Assembly: GCF_913064665.1 (NCBI RefSeq)
Contig: NZ_CAJYBT010000003.1
Span: 1-64,000 of the forward strand
Length of the DNA: 64,000 nt
Reading direction: 5' to 3'
From: an uncultured Thioclava sp.
Lineage (GTDB): Bacteria; Pseudomonadota; Alphaproteobacteria; Rhodobacterales; Rhodobacteraceae
Shown: in pieces, positions 1 through 8,619 of the stretch
How positions within the stretch are numbered: the stretch's first letter is position 1
Layout of the letters: every line of letters starts with the position of its first letter
Translations under genes and position numbers: made by a program
Notes under the pieces: model-generated
The model's database searches: none
Seen by the model: the letters and a program-made list of their open reading frames with translations, nothing else
What the model was told of the DNA's origin: nothing

Positions 1-609
1 GGTGTGGTGTTGGATGAAGACACGCCCCAGCGCCCGATCAACGCCTATGGCGGCTCGAAACGCGCGATCGAAGATATGCTGCGCGACTTCGGAGCGAGTC
101 ACGGGCTCAACTCGGTGATCTTTCGCTATTTCAACGTAGCAGGCGCTGATCCCGATGGCGAGGTCGGCGAGCAGCACGTGCCCGAGACCCATCTGATCCC
201 GCTGATGCTGGATGCGATTGATGGAAAACGCCCCGCGCTGACGGTGTTTGGCTCGGATTATCCGACGCCCGATGGCACCTGCGTGCGCGATTATGTTCAT
301 GTCTCTGATCTTGTGGACGCGCATGTTCTGGGACTGCGCTGGCTTGAGCACGACAAGGGCAATGCCGTTTTCTGTCTTGGCTCTGGCAAAGGGTTTTCCG
401 TGCGCGAAGTGATAGATGCCTCGCGCGCGGTGACCAATCGCGATGTGCCCATCGTCGAGGGGGCGCGCCGTGCCGGAGACGCTGCTTGCTTGGTATCAGG
501 CTCGCGCCGTGCCTTGTCAGATTTGGGCTGGGCCCCGCAACGCTCTGATATGGCAACAATGATTGCAGATGCGTGGCGCTGGCATCAAGCGCCAGAGTAT
601 GAATACTGA
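1..609 (+). CDS. galE: UDP-glucose 4-epimerase, C-terminal part (5' end outside window)
   Basis: This is the C-terminal two thirds of a GalE-type epimerase, which interconverts UDP-glucose and UDP-galactose through an NAD-bound 4-keto intermediate in the cytoplasm and supplies sugars for surface polysaccharide. The frame is open from base 1, so the Rossmann start lies outside the window. The catalytic Tyr-x-x-x-Lys of extended short-chain dehydrogenases is visible as YGGSK near the start. It is followed by the GalE-typical FRYFNVAGAD, a GEQHVPETHLIP stretch and CVRDYVHVSDL. It ends with TGA at 607-609. The glycosyltransferases downstream read the same way, so it probably feeds that cluster. 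A related 4-epimerase with a different sugar preference cannot be excluded. Confidence 0.9.
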   Translation, partial: GVVLDEDTPQRPINAYGGSKRAIEDMLRDFGASHGLNSVIFRYFNVAGADPDGEVGEQHVPETHLIPLMLDAIDGKRPALTVFGSDYPTPDGTCVRDYVHVSDLVDAHVLGLRWLEHDKGNAVFCLGSGKGFSVREVIDASRAVTNRDVPIVEGARRAGDAACLVSGSRRALSDLGWAPQRSDMATMIADAWRWHQAPEYEY

Positions 610-628
610 CCCTCTGAAAGGGTCTGGT

Positions 629-1648
629 ATGAGCGTTCAATCAGCTTGGCGCGCCGCGTATCGGCTGCGCCTGAAACGGCGGCAATTGCTGTGGCGTGCT
701 TTGCGAAGCCGCCACGCTTTGCAGGTGCAACACAATCAAACGGCCCAGATCGGACGCGGCGATATCCTGTTATTCGCCAGCATGCGCAATGAGGCCCGGC
801 GTCTACCCTATTTCCTGCAGCATTATCGCCAACTGGGCGTGCGTCATTTCCTGATCGTCCTGAATGACAGCACCGATGAGAGCGCCGAGATATTGCGCGC
901 TCAGCCCGATGTCTCGGTGTGGAGCACGCAACGCAGCTATCGCGAGGCGCGCTTTGGGATGGATTGGATGAACTGGCTGCTGATGCGCTATGGGCGGCGT
1001 CATTGGTGCCTCACCGTCGATGCCGATGAACTGCTCGTCTATCCCGGTTGTGACACCCGCGCCCTGCCCGCGCTGACCGGTTGGTTAGAGGCGCGTGGCG
1101 CATCTGCGATGGCCGCGATGATGCTGGATATGTATCCTGAAGGGCCACTTTCCAGCGCCCACTCAGCGCCTGGCGATGATCCGACCAAAGCGCTACCGCT
1201 GTTTGATACACAGGGATATTCTTGGGAATATCAGCCCCGATTTGGCAATATCTCGATCCGGGGTGGGCCGCGCAAACGGGTGTTTTTCGCCAAACACCCC
1301 GAACGCGCCCCGCATTTGCATAAGGTGCCTTTGATCAAATGGGATTGGCGCTATGCCTATGTCAGCTCAACCCATGTGGCGCTGCCGCGCCACCTCAATG
1401 GTGGGTTTGATCTGCGCAGCGGCTTGCCCAGCGGGGTCTTGCTGCATTCCAAATTTCTCGATGGCGCGTTGCAACGTGCGCGTGAGGAAAAGGCGCGGGG
1501 CGAACATTTCACCCATCGCGACCGTTATAATGCCTATTATGATCGTATCAGCGACGATCCTGATCTGTCTTGCGAACACTCTGCGCGCTATCGCGGGCCC
1601 GAGAGTTTGATTGCCCACGGCTTGATGCGCGCCGGCGACTGGACCTGA
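629..1648 (+). CDS. Family 2 glycosyltransferase-like protein (Glyco_tranf_2_4 type), first of a tandem pair
   Basis: The protein has about 339 residues and the layout of the Glyco_tranf_2_4 family. A basic N-terminal segment (about residues 11-30) leads into DILLFASMRNEARRLPYFLQHY and then a nucleotide-sugar fold with the acidic motif DADELLVYP (residues 131-139), the likely metal/nucleotide-sugar site. A YVSSTH segment and an HSKF segment near the end recur in the next gene. I start it at ATG 629, preceded by a GAAAGGG ribosome site; ATG 599 inside the galE end is possible but has a poorer site. It is probably cytoplasmic or membrane-associated and adds a sugar to a surface glycan. Donor and acceptor cannot be read from the sequence. 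Confidence 0.75.
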   Translation: MSVQSAWRAAYRLRLKRRQLLWRALRSRHALQVQHNQTAQIGRGDILLFASMRNEARRLPYFLQHYRQLGVRHFLIVLNDSTDESAEILRAQPDVSVWSTQRSYREARFGMDWMNWLLMRYGRRHWCLTVDADELLVYPGCDTRALPALTGWLEARGASAMAAMMLDMYPEGPLSSAHSAPGDDPTKALPLFDTQGYSWEYQPRFGNISIRGGPRKRVFFAKHPERAPHLHKVPLIKWDWRYAYVSSTHVALPRHLNGGFDLRSGLPSGVLLHSKFLDGALQRAREEKARGEHFTHRDRYNAYYDRISDDPDLSCEHSARYRGPESLIAHGLMRAGDWT

Positions 1649-1803
1649 CGCAGGGGACAGTTTACGCAAGCGGACGTTCTGCGTATTCTTGGGGTGATTT
1701 TCTGTTTCGCCCACGCGTATTTGCATCCTGCCGCAAACGCCGCCAAGGTGCCAAACGGGAAACAATTAATAGACCGGAAACCAATTTCGGCGAAAAGACG
1801 TAA

Positions 1804-2835
1804 GTGCGGCAGAAGGAACGGGTTTTGAGATCGAGGGAGCTGATCAAACTGCGTCGAATGCGCAGGATCCGCCAGATACGTGCCTTTCGCAAAAGGCGTG
1901 AGATGGCGGTGGTCGCCGATCGCACCGGGCAGATCGGTGGCGATGATATTCTTGTCTTCGCAACCCTGCGCAACGAGCGCGTCCGCCTGCCCTATTTCCT
2001 GCGCTATTACCGCAACATGGGCATCCGTCATTTCCTGTTTGTCGATAACGGTTCGGATGACGGATCACGCGATTATTTGGCCGATCAAGAGGATTGTTCG
2101 GTCTGGGTCACCAATGCCTCATATAAAGTAGCCAATTTCGGGATGGATTGGCTCAACTGGTTGCTGCGCAAATATGGCACCGGGCATTGGACGCTTACGA
2201 TCGATCCTGACGAGTTTTTCGTCTACCCCTTCAGCGATACCCGCCCGATCAATGCCTTGACCGATTGGCTTGATACCTACGACATCCGGTCCTTTCCGGC
2301 GATGTTGCTGGATATGTATCCCAAGGGGCCGATTGACGCGGTGCCTTATGTCGAGGGGCAAAACCCGTTCGAACATGCCTGCTGGTTCGATGCCGGGAAC
2401 TACATGATTTCGCGCAATCAAAAGATGCACAATCTGTGGATTCAGGGTGGGCCGCGCACGCGGATGTTCTTTGCTGATGACCCATTGGCGGCGCCGTCCT
2501 TGAACAAGATTCCGCTTGTGAAATGGCAGCGCGGGTTCGTCTACACCTCCTCGACCCATATGCTGCTGCCGCGCGGGCTGAACCATACCTATGACACGGG
2601 CGGCGGCGAAATGGTTTCGGGCTGCTTGATGCACGCCAAGTTCCTGTCGCCCCTCACTGCGAAGGTCGAGGAAGAGTTGGATCGCGCTCAGCATTACGCC
2701 GGATCACGGGAATATCGCGCCTATGCGCAGACCGTCGGCAAACAGCCTGATTTGTGGTGCAAATGGTCCGAAAAGTATATCAACTGGCGGCAGCTCGAAA
2801 TTCTCGGGCTGATGTCAAAGGGCAATTGGGCATAG
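1804..2835 (+). CDS. Family 2 glycosyltransferase-like protein, second paralogue
   Basis: This 343-residue paralogue of the gene upstream keeps the same order of motifs: a very basic N-terminus (about residues 10-32), the DILVFATLRNE block, a DPDEFFVYP acidic motif (134-142, in place of DADE), LLDMYPKGP, a GGPRTRMFF block, YTSSTH and a MHAKFL end. It starts with GTG 1804 directly after an in-frame TAA, so the start is well bounded unless an internal TTG is used. The 155-base gap before it holds no further gene. Tandem copies with different acidic motifs suggest duplication followed by a change of donor or acceptor. The next gene begins 12 bases after its stop, so the two are probably cotranscribed. 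Confidence 0.75.
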   Translation: MRQKERVLRSRELIKLRRMRRIRQIRAFRKRREMAVVADRTGQIGGDDILVFATLRNERVRLPYFLRYYRNMGIRHFLFVDNGSDDGSRDYLADQEDCSVWVTNASYKVANFGMDWLNWLLRKYGTGHWTLTIDPDEFFVYPFSDTRPINALTDWLDTYDIRSFPAMLLDMYPKGPIDAVPYVEGQNPFEHACWFDAGNYMISRNQKMHNLWIQGGPRTRMFFADDPLAAPSLNKIPLVKWQRGFVYTSSTHMLLPRGLNHTYDTGGGEMVSGCLMHAKFLSPLTAKVEEELDRAQHYAGSREYRAYAQTVGKQPDLWCKWSEKYINWRQLEILGLMSKGNWA

Positions 2836-2847
2836 GGGTCAGGGCAG

Positions 2848-4545
2848 GTGACTGTCGGTTTCATCATGATGTGTCACACGGCGCTGGATCGTGCAGCCCA
2901 GGTCGCGCGCTATTGGGCAACCAGTGGTGCGCCGGTGGTGATTCATGTCGATGCGCGCGTGAGTGAACATGACTACTCTGCGCTAGGGCGCAGCCTTGCC
3001 GATCTTGAAGACGTCTCGTTCTCGCGCCGCTATAAATGCGAATGGGGCACCTGGTCCTTGGTGGCCGCCGCCCAATCCGCAGCCGAGCAGATGCTGGATC
3101 GCCACCGCGAGGTGCGCCACGTTTATCTGGCGTCCGGTTCGTGTCTGCCCTTGCGCCCGCTCAGCGAATTAACTGATTATCTTGCCGCGCGCCCCTATAC
3201 CGATTTCATCGAAAGCGTGACCACGACCGAGGTCGGTTGGACCGTCGGTGGCATCGATATCGAGCGGTTCACCCTACGCTTTCCTTTTTCGTGGAAGAAA
3301 CAGCGCCGATTGTTTGATCGCTATGTCGAGTTTCAACGCCGCGTCGGGTTTAAGCGCCGGATTCCGCATGGGTTGGTGCCGCATCTGGGCAGCCAATGGT
3401 GGTGCCTGACGCGCCAAACGCTGAGCGCGATTTTGCAAGACCCGGATCGGGATCTGTATGACCGCTATTTCAAACGCGTCTGGATCCCCGATGAAAGCTA
3501 TTTTCAGACACTGACAAGGCTCTATGCGACCTCGGTTGAGAGCCGCTCTTTGACGCTGACCAAGTTCGACTTTCAGGGCAAACCGCATATTTTCTACGAC
3601 GACCACTTGCAGCTTCTGCGCCGCTCGGATTGCTTCGTCGCACGCAAGATATGGCCCAAGGCAGAGCGGCTGTATTCCACCTTCCTTGCGCCCGGAAATG
3701 GCAGTTCGGTGATGGCCGAACCCAACCCGGCCAAGATTGACCGGCTGTTCTCAAAATCGATTGAGCGGCGCACCAAAGGGCGGCCCGGCTTGTATATGCA
3801 AAGCCGCTTTCCCAAGAAGGACCACGAAAACGGCAAGACCTCGGCGCCCTATTCGATCTTTCACGGCTTTTCTGACCTGTTTGAAAATTTTGACGGTTGG
3901 CTGGCGAAATATGTCGGGGCGCGGGTACATGGCCATCTGTTCGCGCCAGAGCGTGCGGAGTTTGCAGGTGGCGAAGAAATGTTCAACGGCTGCCTGACCG
4001 ATAGCGCGGTGCTGCGCGACTATAATGCGCGGGCTTTCTTGACGAATGTGATCTGGAATTCGCGCGGCGAGCGGCAGTGTTTCATGTCTAGCCCACGCGA
4101 CAACCAAGACAATAACTGGTTCACTGCGACCGACCCGAACGCGCAGATCTCGGTGATTAGCGGCGCTTGGGCGCTGCCGCTGTCGCGGATGAACGAAAAT
4201 TTCGCAACCATCCGGCGCGAGGCTGCGCGACTGCAAAAACGTGAACTGGATCATCTGGAAATTCTGCGTTCGATGTATGTGAAGGCGCGGGTGCGGATCT
4301 GGTCGATCGCGGAATTCATCGAAAACCCGATGGAGCCGTTGCAAACCATCATCGACGAGATTTCGCCCCGCAGCACCCGTCGCCTGACCGAAGCGCCTCA
4401 GATGGTGGATCTCGCTGGCTTCGGGCAATTCCTGCAAAACCTTAAAAATCAGGGAATGCAGCCGCTGGTGATGGGCGATTTCCCCTTGGATGAGGGCGCG
4501 CGCCAAACCGCGACGCGGCGCGGCCGCCCCTATCTGGTGAAGTGA
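2848..4545 (+). CDS. GT14-type beta-1,6-N-acetylglucosaminyltransferase-like protein with DUF5927-like C-terminal region
   Basis: The N-terminal 280 residues or so resemble the core-2/I-branching enzyme family (GT14): an opening VGFIMMCH, VIHVDARV, a CEWGTWSLV block (64-72), YLASGSCLPLRPL (93-105) and GSQWWCLTR. These are the usual sugar-nucleotide binding landmarks of the family. The remaining 280 or so residues form a second region that in Rhodobacterales homologues I know as DUF5927; its function is unknown. The GTG start at 2848 follows AGGG with good spacing. The gene sits between glycosyltransferases and a sulfotransferase, so it likely builds a branched, sulfated surface glycan. Whether it transfers GlcNAc or xylose is unresolved. 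Confidence 0.75.
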   Translation: MTVGFIMMCHTALDRAAQVARYWATSGAPVVIHVDARVSEHDYSALGRSLADLEDVSFSRRYKCEWGTWSLVAAAQSAAEQMLDRHREVRHVYLASGSCLPLRPLSELTDYLAARPYTDFIESVTTTEVGWTVGGIDIERFTLRFPFSWKKQRRLFDRYVEFQRRVGFKRRIPHGLVPHLGSQWWCLTRQTLSAILQDPDRDLYDRYFKRVWIPDESYFQTLTRLYATSVESRSLTLTKFDFQGKPHIFYDDHLQLLRRSDCFVARKIWPKAERLYSTFLAPGNGSSVMAEPNPAKIDRLFSKSIERRTKGRPGLYMQSRFPKKDHENGKTSAPYSIFHGFSDLFENFDGWLAKYVGARVHGHLFAPERAEFAGGEEMFNGCLTDSAVLRDYNARAFLTNVIWNSRGERQCFMSSPRDNQDNNWFTATDPNAQISVISGAWALPLSRMNENFATIRREAARLQKRELDHLEILRSMYVKARVRIWSIAEFIENPMEPLQTIIDEISPRSTRRLTEAPQMVDLAGFGQFLQNLKNQGMQPLVMGDFPLDEGARQTATRRGRPYLVK

Positions 4546-4549
4546 GCCC

Positions 4550-5953
4550 ATGGCAAAATTCGAAACATTCGTGATCTTTGCGGAGATGCGCACCGGCTCT
4601 AACTTGCTAGAGGCTGCGCTGAATGCGCTGCCGGGCGTGACCTGTCATGGTGAGGCGTTTAACCCGGTGCTGATCGGCTATCCCAATCGCAAGGATCTAC
4701 TGGGCATCACCCAAACCCTGCGCGATTCCGACCCGATGGTGTTGTGGAAAGCCATCAAACAAGGAGACGGGTTGAACGGCTGTCGCTATTTCCATGACCA
4801 TGATCCGCGCATGCTTTCAAAATTTCTGGACGATCCGAAATGCGCCAAGGTGGTGCTGACCCGAAACCCCATCGAAAGCTATGTCAGCCTCAAGATTGCC
4901 AAGGCGACGGGGCAATGGAAGCTGGGCGATGCCAAGCACCGCAAACCGGGTAAGGCGCGCTTTGAGGCTGCCGAGTTTGAAGAGCATCTCGAGCAGTTGC
5001 AAAGCTTTCAGATCCAGCTGATGAATGCGCTGCAAAAATCCGGTCAGACCGCGTTCTATATCGACTACGAAGACGCGCAATCTGTCGAAATTATCAACGG
5101 CTTGGCAGAGTGGTTGGGCGTCGAGGCGCGGCTTTCGGCGATGCCCGATTCATTGAAAGTGCAAAACCCCGAACCGCTAGAGGCGAAGGTTTCGAATTTT
5201 CCGGGCATGGAAGCGTCGCTGGCGCGGCTCGATCGGTTCAACCTGTCGCGCACCCCGAATTTCGAACCTCGGCGCGGCCCCGGTGTGCCCGGTTTTATCG
5301 CCTGCAAAGAGGCCGGGCTTTTGTATATGCCGATGCGCCCGGCGTTGGAAGCGTCGGTCCGGGCTTGGATGGGCAAGATCGGCGGCTTGGAAGAGGGTTT
5401 TTCACAAAAGACGCTGCGCCAATGGAAGCGGCGCCATAGCGGCCATCGCAGTTTCACCGTGCTGCGCCATCCGTTGATGCGCGCGCATCTGGCCTTTGCC
5501 GCCGTGCTGGAATGGGACTCCATGTTCGAAACCCGCGCGGTTTTGCGCAAAAGCTACAAGCTGGCGATCCCGGACGAAGGACAGACGCTAGAGGCAGATC
5601 AGCTCGCCGAAGCGCTGATAGGGTTCCTGGGCTGGCTCAAGGCCAATATCGCCAATCAGACAAGCCTGCCCGTGAACGCGCTTTGGGCGACGCAATCAGC
5701 GCTACTACAGGGTTTGGCGCAGTTCGCGCTGCCCGATCTCTTGGTGCGCGAAGACCGAATGGCTCTGGATCTGGCCTATCTCGCACAAAGCGTGGGGATT
5801 GAGAATGCGCCTGAATTCGACCCCACGGATGGCGATGTGGCTGCGGTGAAACTGGCGGAGTATTGGACGCCCGATCTCGAAGCGGCCGCGCGCGAATGCT
5901 ATCCGCGCGATTTCATGCAGTTTGGGTTCGGCGATTGGAAACGGGCCGATTAA
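4550..5953 (+). CDS. Two-part sulfotransferase (Stf0/NodH-like N-terminal half, sulfotransferase-2-like C-terminal half)
   Basis: Sulfotransferases move sulfate from PAPS to a sugar or lipid. The N-terminal half has a PAPS 5'-phosphosulfate loop (MRTGSNLLE, residues 13-21) and a 3'-phosphate motif (VVLTRNPIESYVSLK, 101-115), as in Stf0/NodH-type enzymes. The C-terminal half carries another SFTVLRHPL segment (301-309) followed by features of the sulfotransferase-2 family (FLGWLK, LVREDRM, LDLAYL), but I see no second clear phosphosulfate loop. At 467 residues it is long for a single-domain enzyme. It begins four bases after the GT14 stop and closes the cluster, so the likely acceptor is the glycan made by the upstream genes. 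Confidence 0.72.
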   Translation: MAKFETFVIFAEMRTGSNLLEAALNALPGVTCHGEAFNPVLIGYPNRKDLLGITQTLRDSDPMVLWKAIKQGDGLNGCRYFHDHDPRMLSKFLDDPKCAKVVLTRNPIESYVSLKIAKATGQWKLGDAKHRKPGKARFEAAEFEEHLEQLQSFQIQLMNALQKSGQTAFYIDYEDAQSVEIINGLAEWLGVEARLSAMPDSLKVQNPEPLEAKVSNFPGMEASLARLDRFNLSRTPNFEPRRGPGVPGFIACKEAGLLYMPMRPALEASVRAWMGKIGGLEEGFSQKTLRQWKRRHSGHRSFTVLRHPLMRAHLAFAAVLEWDSMFETRAVLRKSYKLAIPDEGQTLEADQLAEALIGFLGWLKANIANQTSLPVNALWATQSALLQGLAQFALPDLLVREDRMALDLAYLAQSVGIENAPEFDPTDGDVAAVKLAEYWTPDLEAAARECYPRDFMQFGFGDWKRAD

Positions 5954-5956
5954 AAA

Positions 5957-5979
5957 AGCGCGCCCGTGAAGGGCGCGCT
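5957..5979. terminator. Bidirectional hairpin terminator
   Basis: A perfect 9-bp stem (5957-5965 with 5971-5979) closes a 5-base loop. On the minus strand it is followed by a run of six T, a good intrinsic terminator for the hpf-ptsN transcript. On the plus strand it is followed by TGTTTTC and may end the glycan cluster. Confidence 0.75.
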
Positions 5980-6002
5980 GTGTTTTCGGTGTCTGGCTTC
6001 GC

Positions 6003-6509
6003 TCAGGCAGCTTGGCGACCCTGCGCCTCTGTCAGAACGGCATGCAGCGCTGACGGGTCGGAATTTGCGCGCAGCTTCTCGCAGGTTTCCGGGTCCCGCA
6101 TCGTGCGTGAGACCAAAGCCAAGGCTTTGAGATGTTCCACGCCCGAATCCTTGGGCGCAAACAGGGCAAAGACCAGATCCACTGGAAGGCGATCCACCGC
6201 GTCGAAATCAAGCGGCTTTTCGAGCCGCAAGAACACGCCAACGACCTCGTCCAGGGCATCAAGCCGTGCATGCGGCAACGCTACCCCGTGACCGACACCC
6301 GTCGGCCCAAGGCTTTCGCGTTCCTGCAGGGCATCGACGGTCTGCGCAGCATCGAGCCCATAGCCCGCCGCCGCGATGTCGCCGAGATCCTGAAAAAGGC
6401 GCTTCTTGCTCGTTACATTGGACAGCACCTTGACGGCGCCAGGTTTGAGCAACCTCGAAAGATCCATATATCCCGTCTTTTCCGCGCCTTCTTCGTTGGA
6501 GGCGCTCAT
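6003..6509 (-). CDS. ptsN: PTS-Ntr nitrogen regulatory protein EIIA(Ntr)
   Basis: EIIA(Ntr) is the phospho-acceptor at the end of the PtsP-NPr-PtsN relay that links nitrogen and carbon status to potassium transport and other targets in the cytoplasm. The active-site histidine lies in GVALPHARLD. The fold-typical VDLVFALFAPK and EHLKALALVSR segments follow. From ATG 6509, which overlaps the hpf stop by four bases, the protein is 168 residues. An in-frame ATG at 6467 gives 154 residues and begins at DLSRLLKPGAV, where most homologues begin, so the true start is ambiguous. The hpf-ptsN pairing resembles the raiA/hpf-ptsN order next to lpt genes in many proteobacteria. Confidence 0.92.
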   Translation of the reverse strand: MSASNEEGAEKTGYMDLSRLLKPGAVKVLSNVTSKKRLFQDLGDIAAAGYGLDAAQTVDALQERESLGPTGVGHGVALPHARLDALDEVVGVFLRLEKPLDFDAVDRLPVDLVFALFAPKDSGVEHLKALALVSRTMRDPETCEKLRANSDPSALHAVLTEAQGRQAA

Positions 6510-7081
6510 TTGCTGTTGCGCGGGTCTATCCAGCCGACATTGCCGTCGTCGCGACGATGCACGACATTGACCCCACCGTGTTTTTCATTTCGGAAAACAA
6601 GCATGGATGCATCGGAAAGCTCCATCTGCATCACTGCCTCGCCGACCGAGAGAGTGGGCACCTTTGTCTCCATCTCTGCTACGATCACTGGCGCCACATT
6701 GGCGGCTTCGCCCGACTCGTCTTCCTGCTCTGCCGCGAGCACATACATCCCTGCCGCCCCGAATTCAACCGGTTCGATCCGATCGCGGTGGTGATCCTTG
6801 AGCCGACGTTTATGGCGACGCAGTTGTTTCCCCATCTTTTCGCGGCAGCTGTCAAACGCGGCATAGATTTCGTTCGCGTGGCCTTTGGCCGATGCGGTCA
6901 GTCCGGTGGACAGGTGCACGGTGGATTCACAAATGAATTCATGTGCGTTCTTCGAGAAGGTGATCGTCGCGTCCGTGGGTCGCTGCATATATTTGTCGAC
7001 CGTCTCGCCCAGTTCGGATTTGACATGAGATTGCAGCGCCTCGCCAATATCGATTTGCTTGCCAGTGATCTGGTACCGCAT
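6506..7081 (-). CDS. hpf: Long-form ribosome hibernation promoting factor
   Basis: The protein binds the 30S decoding region in stationary phase or stress and, in its long form, promotes 100S dimers. The N-terminal 100 residues are the S30AE domain (MRYQITGKQIDIGEAL start, basic helix near KQLRRHKRRLKDHH). A linker is followed by a C-terminal dimerisation domain (about 135-191) with MQMELSDASMLVFRNE and GWIDPR. At 191 residues it is a long HPF. ATG 7081 has an AGGAG ribosome site. It overlaps ptsN by four bases. The 266 bases between it and lptB should hold its promoter; I see no convincing sigma-54 or sigma-70 box there. Confidence 0.92.
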   Translation of the reverse strand: MRYQITGKQIDIGEALQSHVKSELGETVDKYMQRPTDATITFSKNAHEFICESTVHLSTGLTASAKGHANEIYAAFDSCREKMGKQLRRHKRRLKDHHRDRIEPVEFGAAGMYVLAAEQEDESGEAANVAPVIVAEMETKVPTLSVGEAVMQMELSDASMLVFRNEKHGGVNVVHRRDDGNVGWIDPRNSK

Positions 7082-7347
7082 GGATTTTCTCCTTCACGCA
7101 TTGGGCCACGCCGCTTGACCGTGACACGGACAAGTTGCGAGCCGGTTAATTTCCCTAAGGAAAATGCAGATCATTCCCCCCTCTGTCTGGCGCTTAGGCC
7201 AAAGGCGGACGCTGGCCGAGTTGGGCTCGGCGGACGTGCGCAGGAGATGGGGGCGACAATCACGCATGTAAGTATATTTGGGGATGGATGGGGCGGGCTG
7301 TCAACGGGTGACCTGCAAAGTGGTGGTTAGGTTCGCTCACGCCGGGG

Positions 7348-8124
7348 TCAAAGAATGCGGAAATTCTGCCCAAGATAGACCCGGCGCACATTTTCATCCT
7401 GCACGACTTCCTCGGTCGTGCCCGACATCAGCACCTTTCCGTCATGCAAAATATAAGCGCGTTCCACAATTTCGAGCGTTTCGCGCACGTTATGATCGGT
7501 AATCAACACCCCGATACCACGATCTTTCAGTTGCGACACCAAAGCGCGGATTTCTGATACCGCGATCGGGTCGACGCCGGCGAAAGGCTCATCCAGCAGC
7601 AGATATTTCGGATCAGCGGCCAGACAGCGCGCAATTTCACAGCGCCGCCGCTCACCGCCTGACAGGGCGATCGCCGGGGCCTGACGCAGATGCCCGATCG
7701 AAAAATCGCCGAGCAACTCTTCAAGCCTCTCGCGCCGACCATGCGGGTCAGAGACCGCGATTTCCAACACCGCCATGATGTTTTGTTCGACCGTCAGCCC
7801 GCGAAAAATAGAGGCTTCCTGAGGCAGATACCCAATGCCCAGCCGGGCGCGGCGATACATCGGCAGGCCGGTGACATCGCGCCCATCCAGCATCACCTGC
7901 CCCGCATCTGGGCGGATCAACCCGGCGATATTGTAAAAACACGTCGTCTTGCCAGAGCCGTTCGGCCCCAGCAGCGCCACCACCTCGCCACGCGACACAT
8001 CCAGCGAAACATCGCGAATCACCGGGCGGCGGCGATAGCTTTTGCGCAGGCCGCGCACATGCAGACCCTCGGTGCTTTCATGCGCGAGCACCGGCTCGTG
8101 TTGATTGTCAATTTGGGCATTCAT
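7348..8124 (-). CDS. lptB: LPS export ABC transporter ATP-binding protein
   Basis: LptB is the cytoplasmic ATPase of the LptB2FG complex that extracts LPS from the inner membrane and pushes it along the LptCAD bridge. Walker A is GPNGSGKT (53-60), the ABC signature LSGGE is at 154-158, and Walker B is LLLDEP (175-180), followed by a LITDHN switch histidine. At 258 residues it is slightly longer than E. coli LptB because of an extra N-terminal 20 residues. Its ATG overlaps the lptA stop by one base (TAATG), so the two are translationally coupled. The operon order kdsD-lptC-lptA-lptB fits LPS assembly. Confidence 0.95.
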   Translation of the reverse strand: MNAQIDNQHEPVLAHESTEGLHVRGLRKSYRRRPVIRDVSLDVSRGEVVALLGPNGSGKTTCFYNIAGLIRPDAGQVMLDGRDVTGLPMYRRARLGIGYLPQEASIFRGLTVEQNIMAVLEIAVSDPHGRRERLEELLGDFSIGHLRQAPAIALSGGERRRCEIARCLAADPKYLLLDEPFAGVDPIAVSEIRALVSQLKDRGIGVLITDHNVRETLEIVERAYILHDGKVLMSGTTEEVVQDENVRRVYLGQNFRIL

Positions 8125-8615
8125 TATTTTGTTCCGGGTTTGAGGATCGTGCGCACGCGCCCGTCCATTTGCCCTGAGCCGGTGCGCAGGTCGACGTTCA
8201 GCCGATTGCCCGACATCACGTTCTCGCCTTGCGTCAACAAGACGTTGCCCGTCAGAACCACTGTGCCTGCGGGCACATCGTAGACGGCTTGCTGCGCCTC
8301 TGCTGCCTCGGTTTCTGAGACCAGCGTGACGCCACCGGTGGCGACAAGCTGCGAGATTTTCGTGCGATCCCCTTTGGCATATTGCACTTCGACCTGCTCC
8401 GCCTTGAGGCGCATCGTGCCTTGGCCAACCAGAACACTGCCACTGAAAACGGCCTTACCGCTTTCCTGATTGACGTTGAGTTTGTCTGCAGTGATCTCAA
8501 CCGGGGCCTTGGTATCGGCACGGATGCCGCCGAAGGTGACCTGTTGGGCCTGCGTGATCGCGGGGATCAGCAGGAACGCACTCAAGATAAGAAAACTCGC
8601 AAGGCTTCGCATCAC
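8124..8615 (-). CDS. lptA: LPS transport periplasmic protein LptA
   Basis: LptA forms the beta-jellyroll bridge that carries LPS across the periplasm. The 163-residue protein has a signal peptide (hydrophobic residues about 5-20, likely cut after TQAQ) and an OstA-like domain starting at KAPVEITADKLNVNQESG, with GQGTMRLKAEQVEVQY and NVMSGNRLNVDL repeats typical of the family. It lies between lptC and lptB, with only four bases after lptC and a one-base overlap with lptB, so it is surely cotranscribed. Confidence 0.92.
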   Translation of the reverse strand: MMRSLASFLILSAFLLIPAITQAQQVTFGGIRADTKAPVEITADKLNVNQESGKAVFSGSVLVGQGTMRLKAEQVEVQYAKGDRTKISQLVATGGVTLVSETEAAEAQQAVYDVPAGTVVLTGNVLLTQGENVMSGNRLNVDLRTGSGQMDGRVRTILKPGTK

Positions 8616-8619
8616 ACCC

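Noticed and set aside
3751-4593. A 280-codon open frame on the minus strand
   Set aside because: Antisense to the GT14-type gene; composition and lack of a ribosome site mark it as a shadow.
7150-7163. TTTCC-CTAA-GGAAA palindrome upstream of hpf
   Set aside because: Arms of only five bases are expected by chance in a region of this size.
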